Origin: Tenrec ecaudatus
Lineage: Eukaryota; Chordata; Mammalia; Afrosoricida; Tenrecidae
NCBI RefSeq assembly: GCF_050624435.1
Contig: NC_134537.1
Coordinates: 10,350,584 to 10,414,583 of the forward strand
Direction: 5' to 3'
Length of the DNA stretch: 64,000 nucleotides
Part shown: one piece after another, positions 11,763-23,769 of the stretch
How positions within the stretch are numbered: position 1 is the stretch's first letter
Layout: every line of letters begins with the position of its first letter
Notes under the pieces: model-generated
Seen by the model: the letters and a program-made list of their open reading frames with translations, nothing else
Databases searched by the model: none
What the model was told of the DNA's origin: nothing
Program-made: the position numbers and the translations under genes

Positions 11763-12492
11763 GGAATGAAATCCTCACAACTGGACCGAGAGACATCATC
11801 ATGATAAACTGAGGAAAGATTGAAGTTGTCAAAGGTTTCGTTTTACTTGGATCCACTATTCATGATCACAGAAGCAGCGGTCAGAAAATCAAATGGTCGA
11901 TTACACTGGGACAAGCTTGCAGCTGAAGACCTCTTTAAGGGGTTAGAGAGCAAACCATGTCACTTTGAGGACTCAGGTGTGCCTGGCCCAAGTTGTGGTG
12001 TTTTCCATTGCCTCCTGTGCGTATGAAAGCTGAACCATGACCAGGAAAGACTGGAGAAGAGCTGATGGATTGCCGTGCTGATGGAGAATGTTAAAGCACC
12101 CGGGTCTGCCAGCGAACCCAACAAATCTGTCTTGGAAAAAGTACAACTGAAACGCTCAGCAGAATCAAGGATAGTGAGACTTCATCTCAGGTGCTTTTGA
12201 CATGTAACCAGGAGAGACTGGTCCCTGGAGGAGGATTGGTAAAGTAGAGCATACTCAAAATAAAAGAGGAAAACTCTCCAGGAGATGGACTGACACCGTG
12301 GCTGCAGAACAAAAAGAGCTCAAACATTACAATTGAGAGACTGCTGCAAGACTGAGCAATGTTTCCTTTTGTAGGACACCTAGGAGCCAACCAGCGACAC
12401 CAAGCAACCACAACATGGACACCGAAAAATGATTCATGCATGGGGTCGCTCTGAATGGAAGGCCGACTTGACAACAGCTAACAACAACAAAA

Positions 12493-13105
12493 ATGGAAAT
12501 GCTTTTGTGTATTAAGGAAGGCACAATCAATAGACACAGGGGTGGGATGGCACCATCTAGGTCTTTTCAGTGTTTGGAGTTTTGAATCGCCTTCAGAAAG
12601 TTCCTGTTAAAAACAGATGATCCTCTTGAGCTATAGTTAAGATTAGTTGAACATCTGGGAACGTCTGGTATGAACTAATGTATGATAGATTATAAGAGGG
12701 TGTGTCCAAAAAGCATTGCTCCTAGGGGTTCAGTTAATGCATGCATTGATTTATTCCAACCAATATGTATTTAAACACGTCTCTACAATCGGTGGATGGG
12801 TACAGACAAGTTCTCTCCATCATACGCTTGCTTTAATCTTGTTAGAGGATGTGCCTTCAAAGAAAAGATACTTTCTGTGCTCCCTCTCAAAATAAGGATG
12901 TTGACCTCAAACTTTTAACCTTGGTCAAGTGGACATCTTCCCAAATCTTTGAAGCAATGCAATAAGTTTATGGGACTGGTAACTCAGTTTTTAGATGGAT
13001 CCAACCTTGAGGTGGGAAAGACCTCAAAAATAAACAAAGCAGGGAAATTAGTTCAAAAGGTTACAGCGATTGTTAGGGGGTCGAGGGGGCAATCTTAAGA
13101 GATTT
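12493..13105. other. Unassigned sequence, possible old DNA-element trace
   Basis: gggtgtgtccaaaaagcattg at about 12690 resembles a mariner-type end, but no matching end or transposase text was found. Confidence 0.3.
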
Positions 13106-14711
13106 CTATTGAGCAGCAAGAGGAGCAAAGCAATGAAGTCCCTGGGGAATATAAAAAGTAGACTTTGGGGCCAGAGAGTGGCACCCCATCAGACCCAACC
13201 GGAAACACTCCTAAAGATCAACAAACAGACCTGGAACTATTTGTAGGCATTTCTTTTTTGTTGGTGGTGGGGTTTTTTTTCATTGTTGCTTGGTATTTTT
13301 GTTTTGTTTTGCTCTGCCTTGCTTTTCTGCTTATTATTGTCACTGCAGGTCCATCTAGATAAGATAGGTGGGATAAACAACCCAGAGGAGAAAACAACGG
13401 GACCAATGGTTGTGGGGAGACATGAGAGAAGGGGAGACATGGGAAAGAACGTGGATGTTAATAAACCCAGGGACAAGGGAACATTAAGAGTTCTAAAATC
13501 GATGGCAAGGAGGGTATAGGATGTCAGGTAGGGCTTGATCAAGGCAATGTAACCGAGAAGAATTACTGAAATCCAAATGAAGGCTGAACATGATAGTGGG
13601 ACAAGAGGAAAGTACTAGGAAATAGAGGAAAGAACTAGGAGGCAAAGGGCATTTATAGAGGCCTACATACAGGCATGTAAATATGTAAATATATTTCTAT
13701 ATAATGATAGGGAAATAGATCTATGTACATATATTTATAGGTTTAGTATTAGATAGCAAATGGTCATTGGACCTCTACTCAAGCATCTTCTCCACACAAA
13801 AACACTTTGTTCTAATAACTTGGCATTCCATGATGCTCAGATTCCTGACACGATCGCTGAAGACAAAATGGGTGCATAAGCAAATGTGGTGAAGAAAGTT
13901 GATGGTGCTTGGCTATCAAAAGATATAGCATCTGGGGTCTTAAAGGCTTGACGATAAATAAGCGGCCATCTAGCTGAGAAGCAACAAAGCCCACATGGAA
14001 GAAGCACACCAGCCTGTGTGATCATCAGGTATTGGTGGGATCAGGTATCAAAGACCCAGAACAAACAATCATATGGATGCAAACAAGGGAGAGGGCAGAA
14101 TGGAGACCCAAAACCCATATGTAGACAATGTACATCCCCTCACAGAAGAGTCACAAGGAGGGGTGAGGCAACTAGGGTGCAGTGTAGCACCTATGAAGCT
14201 TACAACTTTCCTCTAGTTCTTTAATGTTTCCCCCACCCCCACTATCATTACCCAAATTCTACCTTACAAATCCAGCTAGACCAGAGCATATACACTAGTA
14301 CAGATAAAAGCTGGAACACAGAGAATCCAAGATACATAAACCCCTGGCGACCCATGATGAGAGTAGTGATACCAGGAGGGTAGCGGGAAGGTGGAGGGAG
14401 AAAGAGGGAACCAATCACAATGATCAACATATAACCCCCACCCCCAAGAGGAAAAACAACAGAAAAGTAGGTGAAGGCAGGCAGAGATCAGTGTAAGACA
14501 TGAAAATAATACTAATTTATAAATTATCAAGAGTTCATGAGGGAGGGGGTGGAAATAAGGAGCTGATCCCAAGGGCTCAAGTAGAAAGAAAATGTTTTGA
14601 AAATGAGGATGGCAACAGATGTACAAATGTGCTTGACACAATGGATGGATTGTTATAAGAGCTGTATGAGCCCCCCCTTAGAATGATTTTGTTAAAAGGA
14701 AAAACTATTGA
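13106..14711 (+). mobile_element. L1 3' UTR, 1.6 kb, one-module type
   Basis: Sense-strand L1 3' UTR from about 13113 (gcagcaagaggagcaaagc) through the single module (about 13830-14030) to the 3' end at 14704. A short ctattga at 13106-13112 and 14705-14711 may be the TSD. The terminal signal reads ccttagaatgattttg, so AATAAA is lost. Confidence 0.8.
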
Positions 14712-15439
14712 AATTTGAATTAATGAGAAAAGTTGAATTAAGAAAATTTTTCTATCATGAAAATGTAACTGCTCATTCTTTCTGGCTAGAGAGGGTGGTG
14801 CTATGGGACTTCCACTGAGCAGTTTTATACCGCGTTCACCATGCAGCTCTTTCCGCTCCCCAAACTCAAAAGGCATTTTAAAGCAACACAGTTTGAGTCC
14901 CTCGAAGAGGCTGAAACTCGTGTGTTCCTGCGATATAAATCACAAAGCACCGAATTCTTTGAGGAAAGGCTTAGAGAACTGGAGACGCCACCTTCAAAAG
15001 TGTGTAGCCCAAGATGAAGGATGTGTTGAAAAACAATAACTTTACATTTTGATTTCTTTTATTTAAATGAAGCTTCCTATTATTTTTCAACAATACCTTT
15101 TTTACTTTTCTTCCTATGTACACAGATTGGGGCAGCGTCTCTTCTGCCCACCCCACGCTACTGGTTCAAATATGGAGTGTTTCATCTACATTATTCAGGG
15201 TGTACGCCCAGCTCTTGGGACAAATAAATCCAAACAGGTAATGACCTGACAAGGTTCAAGTCTATTTTTTGTTCACGTTCCTAGAAGGATGATCCTATTT
15301 CAAAGTCAGTCCGGCATGGTCACCTAGAGCCAGTATCCTGTCTGATGAGTCTGATATGCCCTCTGCTTCTGGAGCCTTTAATATCCTCGGCCTGCAACTG
15401 GCAGAAGAGGAACAGTGTGTAGAGGACATACATGCTCTT
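14712..15439. other. Unassigned sequence with an exon-like patch
   Basis: 15122-15237 is bounded by a pyrimidine tract with acacag and a cag/gtaatg junction. 15293-15453 has one frame open for over 50 codons rich in Ser and Glu. The 47-bp gap is too short for an intron, and no protein was recognised. Confidence 0.3.
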
Positions 15440-15512
15440 AAAGCCTTGGTGTAGGCTTTGCAGACGCCGCCGCCTGAACCTGTAGTCTTGTCTGGTCCTG
15501 CTGTGCCCAGCC

Positions 15513-16007
15513 ATGGTCAACCCTACTGTGTTTTTCGACATAGCCGCCGACGGCGAGCCCCTCGGCCGCGTTTCTTTCGAGCTGTTTGCAGACAAAGTTC
15601 CAAAGACAGCAGAAAACTTCCGCGCTCTGAGCACTGGGGAGAAAGGTTTTGGTTACAAAGGTTTCTGCTTCCACAGAATCATTCCAGGGTTTATGTGCCA
15701 GGGTGGTGACTTCACACGCCATAATGGCACTGGTGGCAAGTCCATCTATGGAGAGAAATTTGAAGATGAGAACTTCATCCTGAAGCACACAGGTCCTGGC
15801 ATCCTGTCTATGGCAAATGCTGGACCCAATATGAACGGTTCCCAGTTTTTTATCTGCACCGCTAAGACTGAATGGTTGGATGGCAAGCACGTGGTCTTTG
15901 GTAAGGTGAAAGAAGGCATGAACATTGTGGAAGCCATGGAGCGTTATGTTTCCAAGAATGGCAAGACCAGCAAGAAGATCACCATTGCTGACTGTGGACA
16001 ACTCTAA
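15513..16007 (+). CDS. PPIA: Intact intronless retrocopy of cyclophilin A (peptidyl-prolyl cis-trans isomerase A)
   Basis: The frame encodes a 164-residue cyclophilin A, one residue shorter than the usual 165. Cyclophilin A catalyses proline cis-trans isomerisation, is mainly cytosolic and binds cyclosporin. The active-site residues are present: His54, Arg55, Phe60, Met61, Gln63, Ala101, Asn102, Ala103, Gln111, Phe113, Trp121 and His126. The start ATG lies in a good Kozak context (cagccATGg). There are no introns, and 5' and 3' UTR remnants, an AATAAA and a short A-tail are present, so this is a processed retrocopy rather than the parental gene. Compared with the human protein as I remember it, changes include Ser51Phe, Thr107Met, a Tyr-Val-Ser replacement around 145-147, and loss of terminal Glu165 by a codon change to TAA. 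The open frame fits either recent insertion or selection. Expression cannot be judged from sequence. Confidence 0.95.
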   Translation: MVNPTVFFDIAADGEPLGRVSFELFADKVPKTAENFRALSTGEKGFGYKGFCFHRIIPGFMCQGGDFTRHNGTGGKSIYGEKFEDENFILKHTGPGILSMANAGPNMNGSQFFICTAKTEWLDGKHVVFGKVKEGMNIVEAMERYVSKNGKTSKKITIADCGQL

Positions 16008-16203
16008 TTAAATGTGATCAGAATTTTCTGTTTCATCTTAAGCACCAGACCATTCCTTGTGTAGCTTGGGAAATCACCCTTCTATTCCCCATGTGCTTGC
16101 AGTATTGGTTAATCTTGTGCTCTCACTCCAGTTCTTCGAGTTTCCAACTGTCCTTAATCTCCCTGAGTCCAGCTGGAAAGCAGAGTTAAGTTTATGATTA
16201 TGA

Positions 16204-16209
16204 AATAAA
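16204..16209 (+). terminator. PPIA-derived poly(A) signal AATAAA
   Basis: The AATAAA hexamer lies about 15 bases before the A-run that closes the PPIA retrocopy. It is inherited from the parental mRNA. Confidence 0.85.
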
Positions 16210-16241
16210 AGATAAACAATTAAAAAAAAAGGCTTGGTGTA

Positions 16242-17483
16242 AAGTGACCCACGCCATGTTCTCTGGTATTCTGTTAGTGAGGACAAGTCATATGACCATC
16301 TCAAATGCAGTCCCTGGTGGAGTGACCTCTTCTCATTTACATCTAGGAAAAGGGAGAGTGGACAGGTACCCATCTCTGTCGCTGTCTTTTGTTCCATTGC
16401 TGAAGGAATTCTGGAAGGGCCATCAATCATCAACTTCACCAAGCAATTGCGCGTTCCTGTTGATATAAAGGGAGTCTGTGATGTGTGCTTTAAATCCTAG
16501 AGACTAGAGGCCAGAAAGCCCAAGAGGTTAGAGCCCTCACCCGCTCTGAACCTCCATGTGGTGCAGTCCACAAATGCAGATCCCTACTTTTCCCCAACCC
16601 TCACCTCTCATGCATCCATTAATGCTTCCTTTGTTCCTCTCAGGCCTGCTGTTTCCTTTACCTTCCAGTTAATGCACACGGGTCCTCAAGGAGCAGCTGT
16701 GCGTTCTCATGCAGACTCAATGCCAGCACTCAGTTCCACAGGAATGGCTGCTCCAATCCACAGGAAACAAATGTAGAGCCCCCGCCCACGCCTGTCTGCC
16801 CAGCTCATTCACCTGCACTCACACGAATATGCACACATGCCAACACCTGTGCACATGAATGCATGCATGCACATAGATGGGCTCCCTGAGATGGTGATGA
16901 AGCTCCTTTGGGTACTGTTCCTGCACTCAAAGGAGCTCAAGGGACACACTTGCCACATGCCTGTACAAAGGCAAAGAGAAACACATCAATAGGTATCTGA
17001 GGAACAACGGAGGATAGCTCATGAGCTGAAGTTATCTCTTTCGGCAACCTAAAATAACACAGACGTTGTCTACTCTGCGGAATTCAGCAGGGGGAAGCAA
17101 CACATGCAGATTCTGGAGGCTGATGCATGCAAAACTGAGAGCAAACTACAAAATTCAAACAGCCCACGTAACTCACTCTTCAACACCAAGAGCCTGCCTA
17201 CATCACCCCACATTGTGTACTTACATGTATCCACATCACATGGGCTCATGGGTCCAAAGGTTTTACCTCCCAGAGAAAGCCCACTTACTAGAGGGCGCTG
17301 TCTTCATTTCCTGCATGACTTACTAAGCAAAGGCCTCTCCAACGGTCCAGCAGAGTTTCTGATCACTCACTGCCTCATGCAAATGCCCATTTACTAAATG
17401 CCCCTGTGTGTCAGACACCAGGACTACAGTGGGGAATATGACAGGCAAGTAAATGCCTGGCTCTCATATTGTCACTGCAGAGG
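16242..17483. other. Unassigned sequence
   Basis: No gene is seen. A perfect 10-bp inverted repeat agctcctttg/caaaggagct lies at 16901-16910 and 16928-16937. Confidence 0.4.
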
Positions 17484-20400
17484 CAGATGTTGTCGTTAGA
17501 TGCCACGCAGTCAGTTTTGACCCATTGTGAGCCTGTGCACAACAAAAGGAAACTGGAGAGTCCTGTACCATCCTCACAATGGTTCCCATGCCAGGGCCCG
17601 TTGATGCAGCCCACTGTGCCAATCTATCCATCGAGGGCCTTCCTCTCTTTCCTTGCCCCTCCACTTTACCAAACATGGTGTTCTTCTTCAGGGACTGGTC
17701 TCTCCCAACAATATGACTAAAGGATGTAAGACAAAGTCTCACCATTCTTGCCTCTAAGGAGCACACTGGCCTTTCTTCTTCCAATACAGTTCTGCTTGTC
17801 CTTTTAGCTGTCCATGGTATGCACTTTTCACTATTCTTCTCCAACACCACAATTCAAAGACATACATACATGCATACATACATGCATGCATACATACATA
17901 CATACATTCTTCTACGGTCTTCCTTATTCAAGGTCCAATTCATGTGCATATATGCAATGGGGAAAACCATGATTTGGGTCAGGTGCACCTTAGTCCTCAA
18001 AGTAAATCCTTACTCTCCAATACTCTAAAGAGATCTTGTGCAGCAGACTTATCCAGTGCAATACACCCTTTGATCTCTTCACTGCCACTTTCATGAGCAA
18101 TGTGTGAATCCAAGTTAACAAAATCCTTGACAACTTCAACCTAGTCTCTGTTTATCAGGTTCTATTTGTCCAGTTGTGAGAATTTTGGTCTTCTTTACAT
18201 TGAGTTGCAATCCATACTGAAGGTGACAATGCTTGATCTTCCTCAGCAGGTACTTCAAGTCCTCCTCAATTTCCACAAGCACGGTTGTGTCATCTGCATA
18301 TCACAGGTTCTTAGGAAGCGTTCCTCCAATCTTGATGCCACATTCTTCTTTGTATAATCCAGCTTCTCTGATGATTCTCTCAGTCTATAGATTGAATAAA
18401 TATGGGTAGAGGACACAACCCTGACACACACCTTTCCTGACTTTAAACCATGCCGTATCCCCTGGTTCTGTTGGTACAATTGCCTCGTGGTACATGTCCA
18501 AATTCTGAATGAGCACAATGAAGTGTTCTGGAATTCCCATTCTTCGCATTTTATACAGTTATTATCACAGTTTATTATGGTCCACATAGTTGATTGTCAG
18601 AGTCAATGAAACACAAGTAAGCATTTTTCTGGTATTCTCTGCTTTAAGTCAAGCTCCATCTGACTTTAACAATGACAGCCCTTGTTCCACGGCCTTGTCT
18701 AAATCCGGGCTGCATTTCTGGCAGTTCCCTGTCAATGTGCTGTTGCAATTATTGTTGGGTGATATTAAGCAAAATTTTACTTGCGTGTGATATCAATGAT
18801 ACTGTTCTATAGCTTGAGCATTCTGTTGAGTCGCCTTTTTTTGGAATGATTTCTGCTGGCATAGACGAGTGTTTCCAGTGCTTCTTCAGCTTTCTGAAGC
18901 TTTTCCAGGGGTATTCCGTCAATCCCTGGAGCCTTGTGGTTGACTAACGCTTCAGTGAAGCTTGGACTTCTTCCTTCAGCACCACTGTTTCTTGTTCCAA
19001 TGCTACCTCCTGAAATGCTGGACTGTGGGTACAGAGAGTGCGTATATTCTTTTATCTTCTCTTGATGCTCCCTGCATCATTCAATATTTCGCCTATAAAA
19101 GCTTTCAAAATTGCAACTTGAGGCTTGAATTCTTTCCATTTGAGATATGCTGAGCATGGCCTTTTCTTTCCGTCTTCTAATTCTGGGTCCTTGCCCATTT
19201 CGTTATAGTATTTTGGCTTTGTCTTCTCGAGCTGCCCGTTGACATTTTCGATGCAGCTCCTTGACCTCATCCTTTCTTCCATTTCCTTTAGCCACGCAAC
19301 AACTATTAGCAAGTTTCAGAGTCTCTTCTGACATCCACCTTGATCGTTTCTTTCTTTCCTATCTTTTGAAGGACCTTTTACTTTCTTCCTGAATGATGGT
19401 CTTGATGTCATCCCACAGTTCATCAGGTTTTCTGTCATTAGGGTTCAATGCATCAAAACTGTCCTTGAAATTCAGGTGGGATAGGCTCAAGGTCATATGT
19501 TGGCGCCTGAAGATTTGTTTTAATTTTCTTCAGTTTTATCCTGAACTTACATGAGTAATTGGTGGTCTGTTGTACAACAGGCCCCTCATCTGGTTTTTGT
19601 TGCTGATATTTTGCTTCTCCATGGTGGCTTCTCCATAGTGGCATCCCACCAATGTAGCCAATTTGATTTCTGTGTATTTCATCTGGGGAAGTTCATGTGT
19701 ATCACCTTTTTTCAATAACTCAAAAGGCATTTGCTATGAACAAGTCATTGGTTTTACAAAATTTTATCATGCGGCCTCCAAGTCCATGTTTTCCAACTAC
19801 TGCTCCTTTCTCTATTTCCAACTTTTGCATTCCAATCACCGATATCAATGAATGCATCTTAATTGCATGTTTGATCAATTTCCAACTGAAGTCATTGGTA
19901 GAATTCTTCAATCTTTTCACCACTGGTTTTTGTGGTTGGTGCATGAAGTTGAATAATCCTTGTACTGATTGGATTTCCTTGATGACTGCTAGATATAATC
20001 TGACCACAGATGACAGCATTGTACTTCATTTCATGATGGATTTAGCAAGATCCTTTCTGGCAGTGAATGTCGCACCATTTCTCTTGATTGTGTCATTCAT
20101 GGCCTAGTAAATCATATGATTTTCTGGTTCAAAATGACCAATGCCGGACTATTTCAGCTCACTAATGCTTAGTATATCGATCTTCATGCATTCCATTTCA
20201 GTTTGACTATTTCCAATTGTCCTAAATTCATGCTTCACATATTCCAAATTCTGACCATGAGAAGATTCTTGCAGTTGTTTCACTTTACCTTGAGTCATGG
20301 TGCCCCATCAGCAAAATGAAGATCGCGAAGTCTCCGCTCTCTTAGGCTCTATCCAACTGATGTCACCAGGGTTGCCTCCCCTCCAGGAAGTCAGCTCCTC

Positions 20401-20725
20401 TTCAGTCACATTTTGAGTGTCCTCAGACCAGAGGGGCCCATCTCCCGGCAATCTCTCAGAGAATGTTCTCCTTCCTTTATTTAGGCTTTCTGTATTTTAA
20501 AACAGATTGAAGCTATGCAAAGGTTTTCAGCTGCTTCGTCCTCAGCCGGAAGTGGGGAGCTGAGTCTTTCTTTATTGTCCGTGCTTAGTCAGGAAATGCC
20601 CCTGGATCCCATTCGCGTGGGGTGACCCTCCTGGCATTTGACATACCAGTGGCACAGCTTCCAAGATCAGAGCAACCCACAAGGCACCGCAGTATGACAG
20701 ACTGACAGACCAGTGGTGGGGTCAC
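17484..20725 (-). mobile_element. Near full-length RTE (BovB-like) LINE, decayed
   Basis: About 3.2 kb read on the minus strand follows the Afrotherian RTE from the 5' region (near 20720) to the 3' end (gttgtcgttagatgccacg, complement of the gcatctaacgacaac tail). It normally encodes one protein with an N-terminal APE-type endonuclease and a reverse transcriptase. Traces remain: an endonuclease piece at 19720-20019 (ENAF-side block GGRMIKFCKTNDLFIANAF), the RT region at about 18250-18590, where the YADD-type catalytic box has decayed, and the C-terminal block MVRLCLTSFSHIVGRDQSL at about 17660-17750. Frameshifts and stops separate these pieces. A (CATA/CATG)n microsatellite interrupts it near 17865-17910. 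Confidence 0.85.
17862..17910. repeat. (CATA)n/(CATG)n microsatellite
   Basis: Imperfect tetranucleotide repeats of catacatg type, about 48 bp, lie inside the RTE LINE. Confidence 0.9.
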
Positions 20726-20958
20726 AGGCATGTGAGTAGGAATTCCAAAAGAGAATAAAGGAGGCTTTGAGAGAGTAGAGAGAGAGTTCAGAAAAAGGCG
20801 GGGTTTCAAGGGCGACATCTTTGAGGAAGGGACTAGCACCACATCCTCAGTGGCTGCCAGTGGTTTGGGTTCAGTCATTTCCACAAAAACGAAGGAAAAT
20901 GGAGGTTTGTAAAGGGAAACTGCCGCTGCCTAGACGTCTACAGGGCATACACAGAGGC

Positions 20959-23221
20959 CTGGGCCATTTATTTTGGGGGTCCTTTTTTGTTTTGTTTTTG
21001 CAGTCCTTTTCCCCAAAAATAATTTTTTGGGGGGCTCTCACATCTCTTATCACAATCCATGTATCCATCCAGTGTGTCAAGCACATTTGCACAGATGCTG
21101 CCATCATCATTTTCAAAGCATTCTCTTCCCACTTGAGCCCCTGATCTCAGCTCCCCATTTATTCCCTCTCCATCCCCACCTGCCCTCCCTCATGAACCTT
21201 TGATAAGTTATGGATTATTATTTCCATGTCTTACATCATCGCCCATCATCGCTTACCCACTTTTCCATTATTTGTCCTCCTGGGAAGGGGTTCTAGATTG
21301 ATCCTTGTGATCAATTCCCCCTTTTCCCCCTCCCCCTCCCCTAATCATCCTGTTATCTCTACTCTCACTGTTAGCCTTGAGGGGTTTAACTATCCTGGAT
21401 TCCCTGTGTTGTGGGCTCTTATCTGTATCCGTGTGCATGCTCTGGTCTAATCCGATTTGTCAGGTAGAATTGAGGTCATGATAGTGGGGGGAAGGAAGCA
21501 CCAAGGAACTAGGGTAAAGTTGTGTGTTTCATTGGTGCTACACTGCACCCTGGCTGCTGGTTCATCTCTTCCCTCTGTGAGGATATGTCCAATTGTCTAC
21601 AGATGGGCATTGGGTCTCCACCCTATGCCCCCCCTCCATCCCATTCATCTTGGGTATGGTTTTGTTCTGGGTCTTAGATGCCTGATACCTGATCCCATCG
21701 ACACCTCATGATCACACATGGCTAGTGTGCTTCTTCCATGTGGGCTTTGTTGCTTCTCAGCCAGATGGCAGCTTGTTTATCTTCAAGCTTTTAAGACCCC
21801 AGATGCTATATCTTTTGATAGCCGGGCACTATCAGCTATCTTCACATTTGCTTATGCACCCATTTGTCTTCAGCGATGGTGTCAGGAAGGTGAGCAGCAC
21901 AGAATGCCACATTGTTAGAACAAAGTGTTCTTGTGTTGAGGGAGTACTTGAGTTGAGACCCAATGTCCATCTGCAACCTTAATTTTTAACATCTAGATAT
22001 GATTACATTATATATAGATTATATTTACATTTGTATATGCCTGTATTTAGGCCTCTATAAATGTCCATTGCCTCCTGGCTCTTTTCTCTGTTCCCTTTAC
22101 TTTCCTCTTGTCCCACCATCATGTTCATCCTTCATTCAAGTTTAGTAATTCCTCGCTGCTATACTGCCCTTCATTGAGCCCCACTAGGCATCCTACGACC
22201 TTCCTTCCATTGATTTTAGTTCACTTTTTGTTCCCTTGTCCCTGGGTTGGTCGCCCACCCCCTTTCTTTTTCCCATCTCCCTTTCTTCCCTATCCTCCCG
22301 AACCATTGGTCCCATTCTTTTCATCTCTGAATTATTTATCCCGCTTATCTTATCTAGATAGACATGCAAATACATTAATAAGTGCCAAAAACCAGGCAAA
22401 GTCAAATAAAACAACAAAGGAAATCAAAGCCAACAAAACAATAACAACAGCAAAAACATAACAATAACAAAAAGAAAGCCACTGACAAAAATGGAAACAC
22501 CTGTAAATAGTTCAAGGTCTGTTTGAACTATTTACAAGTATTTTCCAGTCGAGTCTGATGGGGTGGCACACTCTGTCTCCAAAATCTATTTTTGGTATTC
22601 CCCAGGGGTTTCATCACTCTGCTCCCCCTGCTGCTCTGCTACATGTCCTCAGAGCCTCGCCCCATTGTGATGGGGCCAGACCGTGCACTATTCCCGCGCT
22701 GTGCCTCCGGTGCTGTCACCGCAGCACACCATGGTTCAGTGAGGGACGCTGTGCCCCATGGTGAAGCTGGCCACACAGTCCTCCCCGTGTGTTGTCTGCT
22801 CCAAGCAGGAACATTGTCCTTGGGCCTCGGTGGGCCAGGCTGCCCTCTCCTCACTCTCCATCCCTTTTCGTTTCTCCAGTGTGCTCTAATCAGACGTGCC
22901 CCTCTCCCCAGACTGTAGCCCCGATGCTGTCATCTGAAGTACATTCTTCTGAGGGTGAGGGGTATCCACATAGTTGGGATTGGGGATGACCCACAGACCT
23001 CGCTATTGGTTCCCTGGTACATGCCGGTATGCTGTATTCATGTCTTGGTGCATTGGGTTGAAACCTTGTCTCTCTCTCCCTCTCCTGTAGAGATATAAAC
23101 AATACCCTCCCCTTGGGAGGGTAAGAGCTCCTCCCCCCCCCCATGTCTTTTTTGCTCTCTCTCTTTCCCCCTCTTATTTAGTTGGCTGCCATGTGTATTC
23201 CTGGATTGGACCTCACCCCAG

Positions 23222-23270
<49 letters not shown>

Positions 23271-23411
23271 GTAGTTTTTCCCCTATGTCCCATTTTTTGT
23301 TTTGTTTTTTAAGCTTACCTCAGTGGACTCATGTTATACTTGTCCTTGTCCTTTTGTCCTTAACTTACTTCACTTAGCATGATTTCCTCCGGTTCTTGGG
23401 CTGGGCCATTT
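20959..23411 (-). mobile_element. 5'-truncated L1, mainly 3' UTR (2.4 kb)
   Basis: The 11-bp TSD ctgggccattt lies at 20959-20969 and 23401-23411 around an antisense L1 at 20970-23400. The ORF2 tail (complement of cacttagcatgatttcctcc) is at about 23318-23400, with its stop near 23315-23317. The 3' UTR is about 2.35 kb and carries a single copy of the module (about 21650-21930). A (GT)n tract sits at 23224-23268. Confidence 0.9.
23224..23268. repeat. (GT)n microsatellite
   Basis: An uninterrupted gt run of about 22 units inside the L1 3' UTR, close to the ORF2 stop. Confidence 0.95.
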
Positions 23412-23618
23412 CTCTGCATTATTTTGTCTCCTCCTTCCTAAAGTGCTTCCAAAAGGGACCTCAAACCCACTTCCATTGAGGGACCAAGGCTCCAAGACTT
23501 CCAGCAGCCTGATCACATCCATCAAAATTAAAACTCCCACAATATGAAATGTGCCAAAGAACCCGTAAGCTGCGTCTCTTGCCATTTATGTGTTGCAGGA
23601 GTGGGTGGCATCTGATCT

Positions 23619-23769
23619 AAAAGTCAGACAATAAATAATAATGATAATGATGATGGCAACCTATGTACAAACATGCTTGATACAATTGATGTATGTATGT
23701 TATAAGTGCTGCGAGAGCCTCCAATAAAATGATTTTTTTTTTTCGTTAAAAAAAAAAAAAGTCAGACAA
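23619..23769 (+). mobile_element. Minimal 125-bp L1 3' end with 13-bp TSD
   Basis: The sequence aaaagtcagacaa at 23619-23631 and 23757-23769 flanks 23632-23756. That interval is the last part of the L1 3' UTR (atacaattgatgtatg, gagcctccaataaaatga) plus an A-tail. It is an extreme 5' truncation. Confidence 0.9.

Larger units (their letters stand above)
10780..12492 (+). mobile_element. RTE LINE 3' half, interrupted by an LTR and an inverted-repeat element
   Basis: From caaacagactgattcaaaca through an RT block (tttcatctcacctattcaat, atcaggattggaggacgg) to ctttctgaaagcaaagagg, the copy follows the RTE. It resumes at about 11763 with aaatcctcacaactggacc and ends near 12490 in the tail gacttgacaacagctaac. 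The intervening 11102-11762 is foreign. No intact frame remains. Confidence 0.85.
15440..16241 (+). mobile_element. L1-mediated PPIA retroinsertion with target-site duplication
   Basis: The sequence aaagccttggtgta at 15440-15453 recurs with one mismatch at 16228-16241, flanking the cyclophilin message copy. The inserted copy runs from about 15454, which resembles the PPIA 5' UTR (gcagacgccgcc), to the A-run at 16221-16230. The duplication plus A-tail is the signature of L1 machinery acting on a host mRNA in trans. The copy includes 5' UTR and so is close to full length. Confidence 0.85.

Noticed and set aside
12690-12720. mariner-like start gtgtgtccaaaaagcattg
   Set aside because: No inverted partner and no transposase text were found nearby.
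13237-14641. Several open frames of 60-120 codons
   Set aside because: They lie in L1 3' UTR sequence, which is non-coding; similar frames recur in the other L1 copies.
15237-15284. Intron between two exon-like patches
   Set aside because: At 47 bp it is too short for a mammalian intron, and the reading frames do not join.
15438-16001. Long minus-strand open frame (187 codons) opposite the PPIA copy
   Set aside because: It is the antisense shadow of a conserved coding sequence and resembles no protein.
17862-17910. Regular short repeats that might suggest a CRISPR-like array
   Set aside because: This is a simple tetranucleotide microsatellite in a mammalian sequence, with no spacers.
18255-20019. 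RTE endonuclease and reverse-transcriptase frames as live genes
   Set aside because: They are fragments split by stops and frameshifts, with the catalytic YADD-type box decayed.
20821-22989. Many overlapping frames on both strands
   Set aside because: All fall in the antisense L1 3' UTR.
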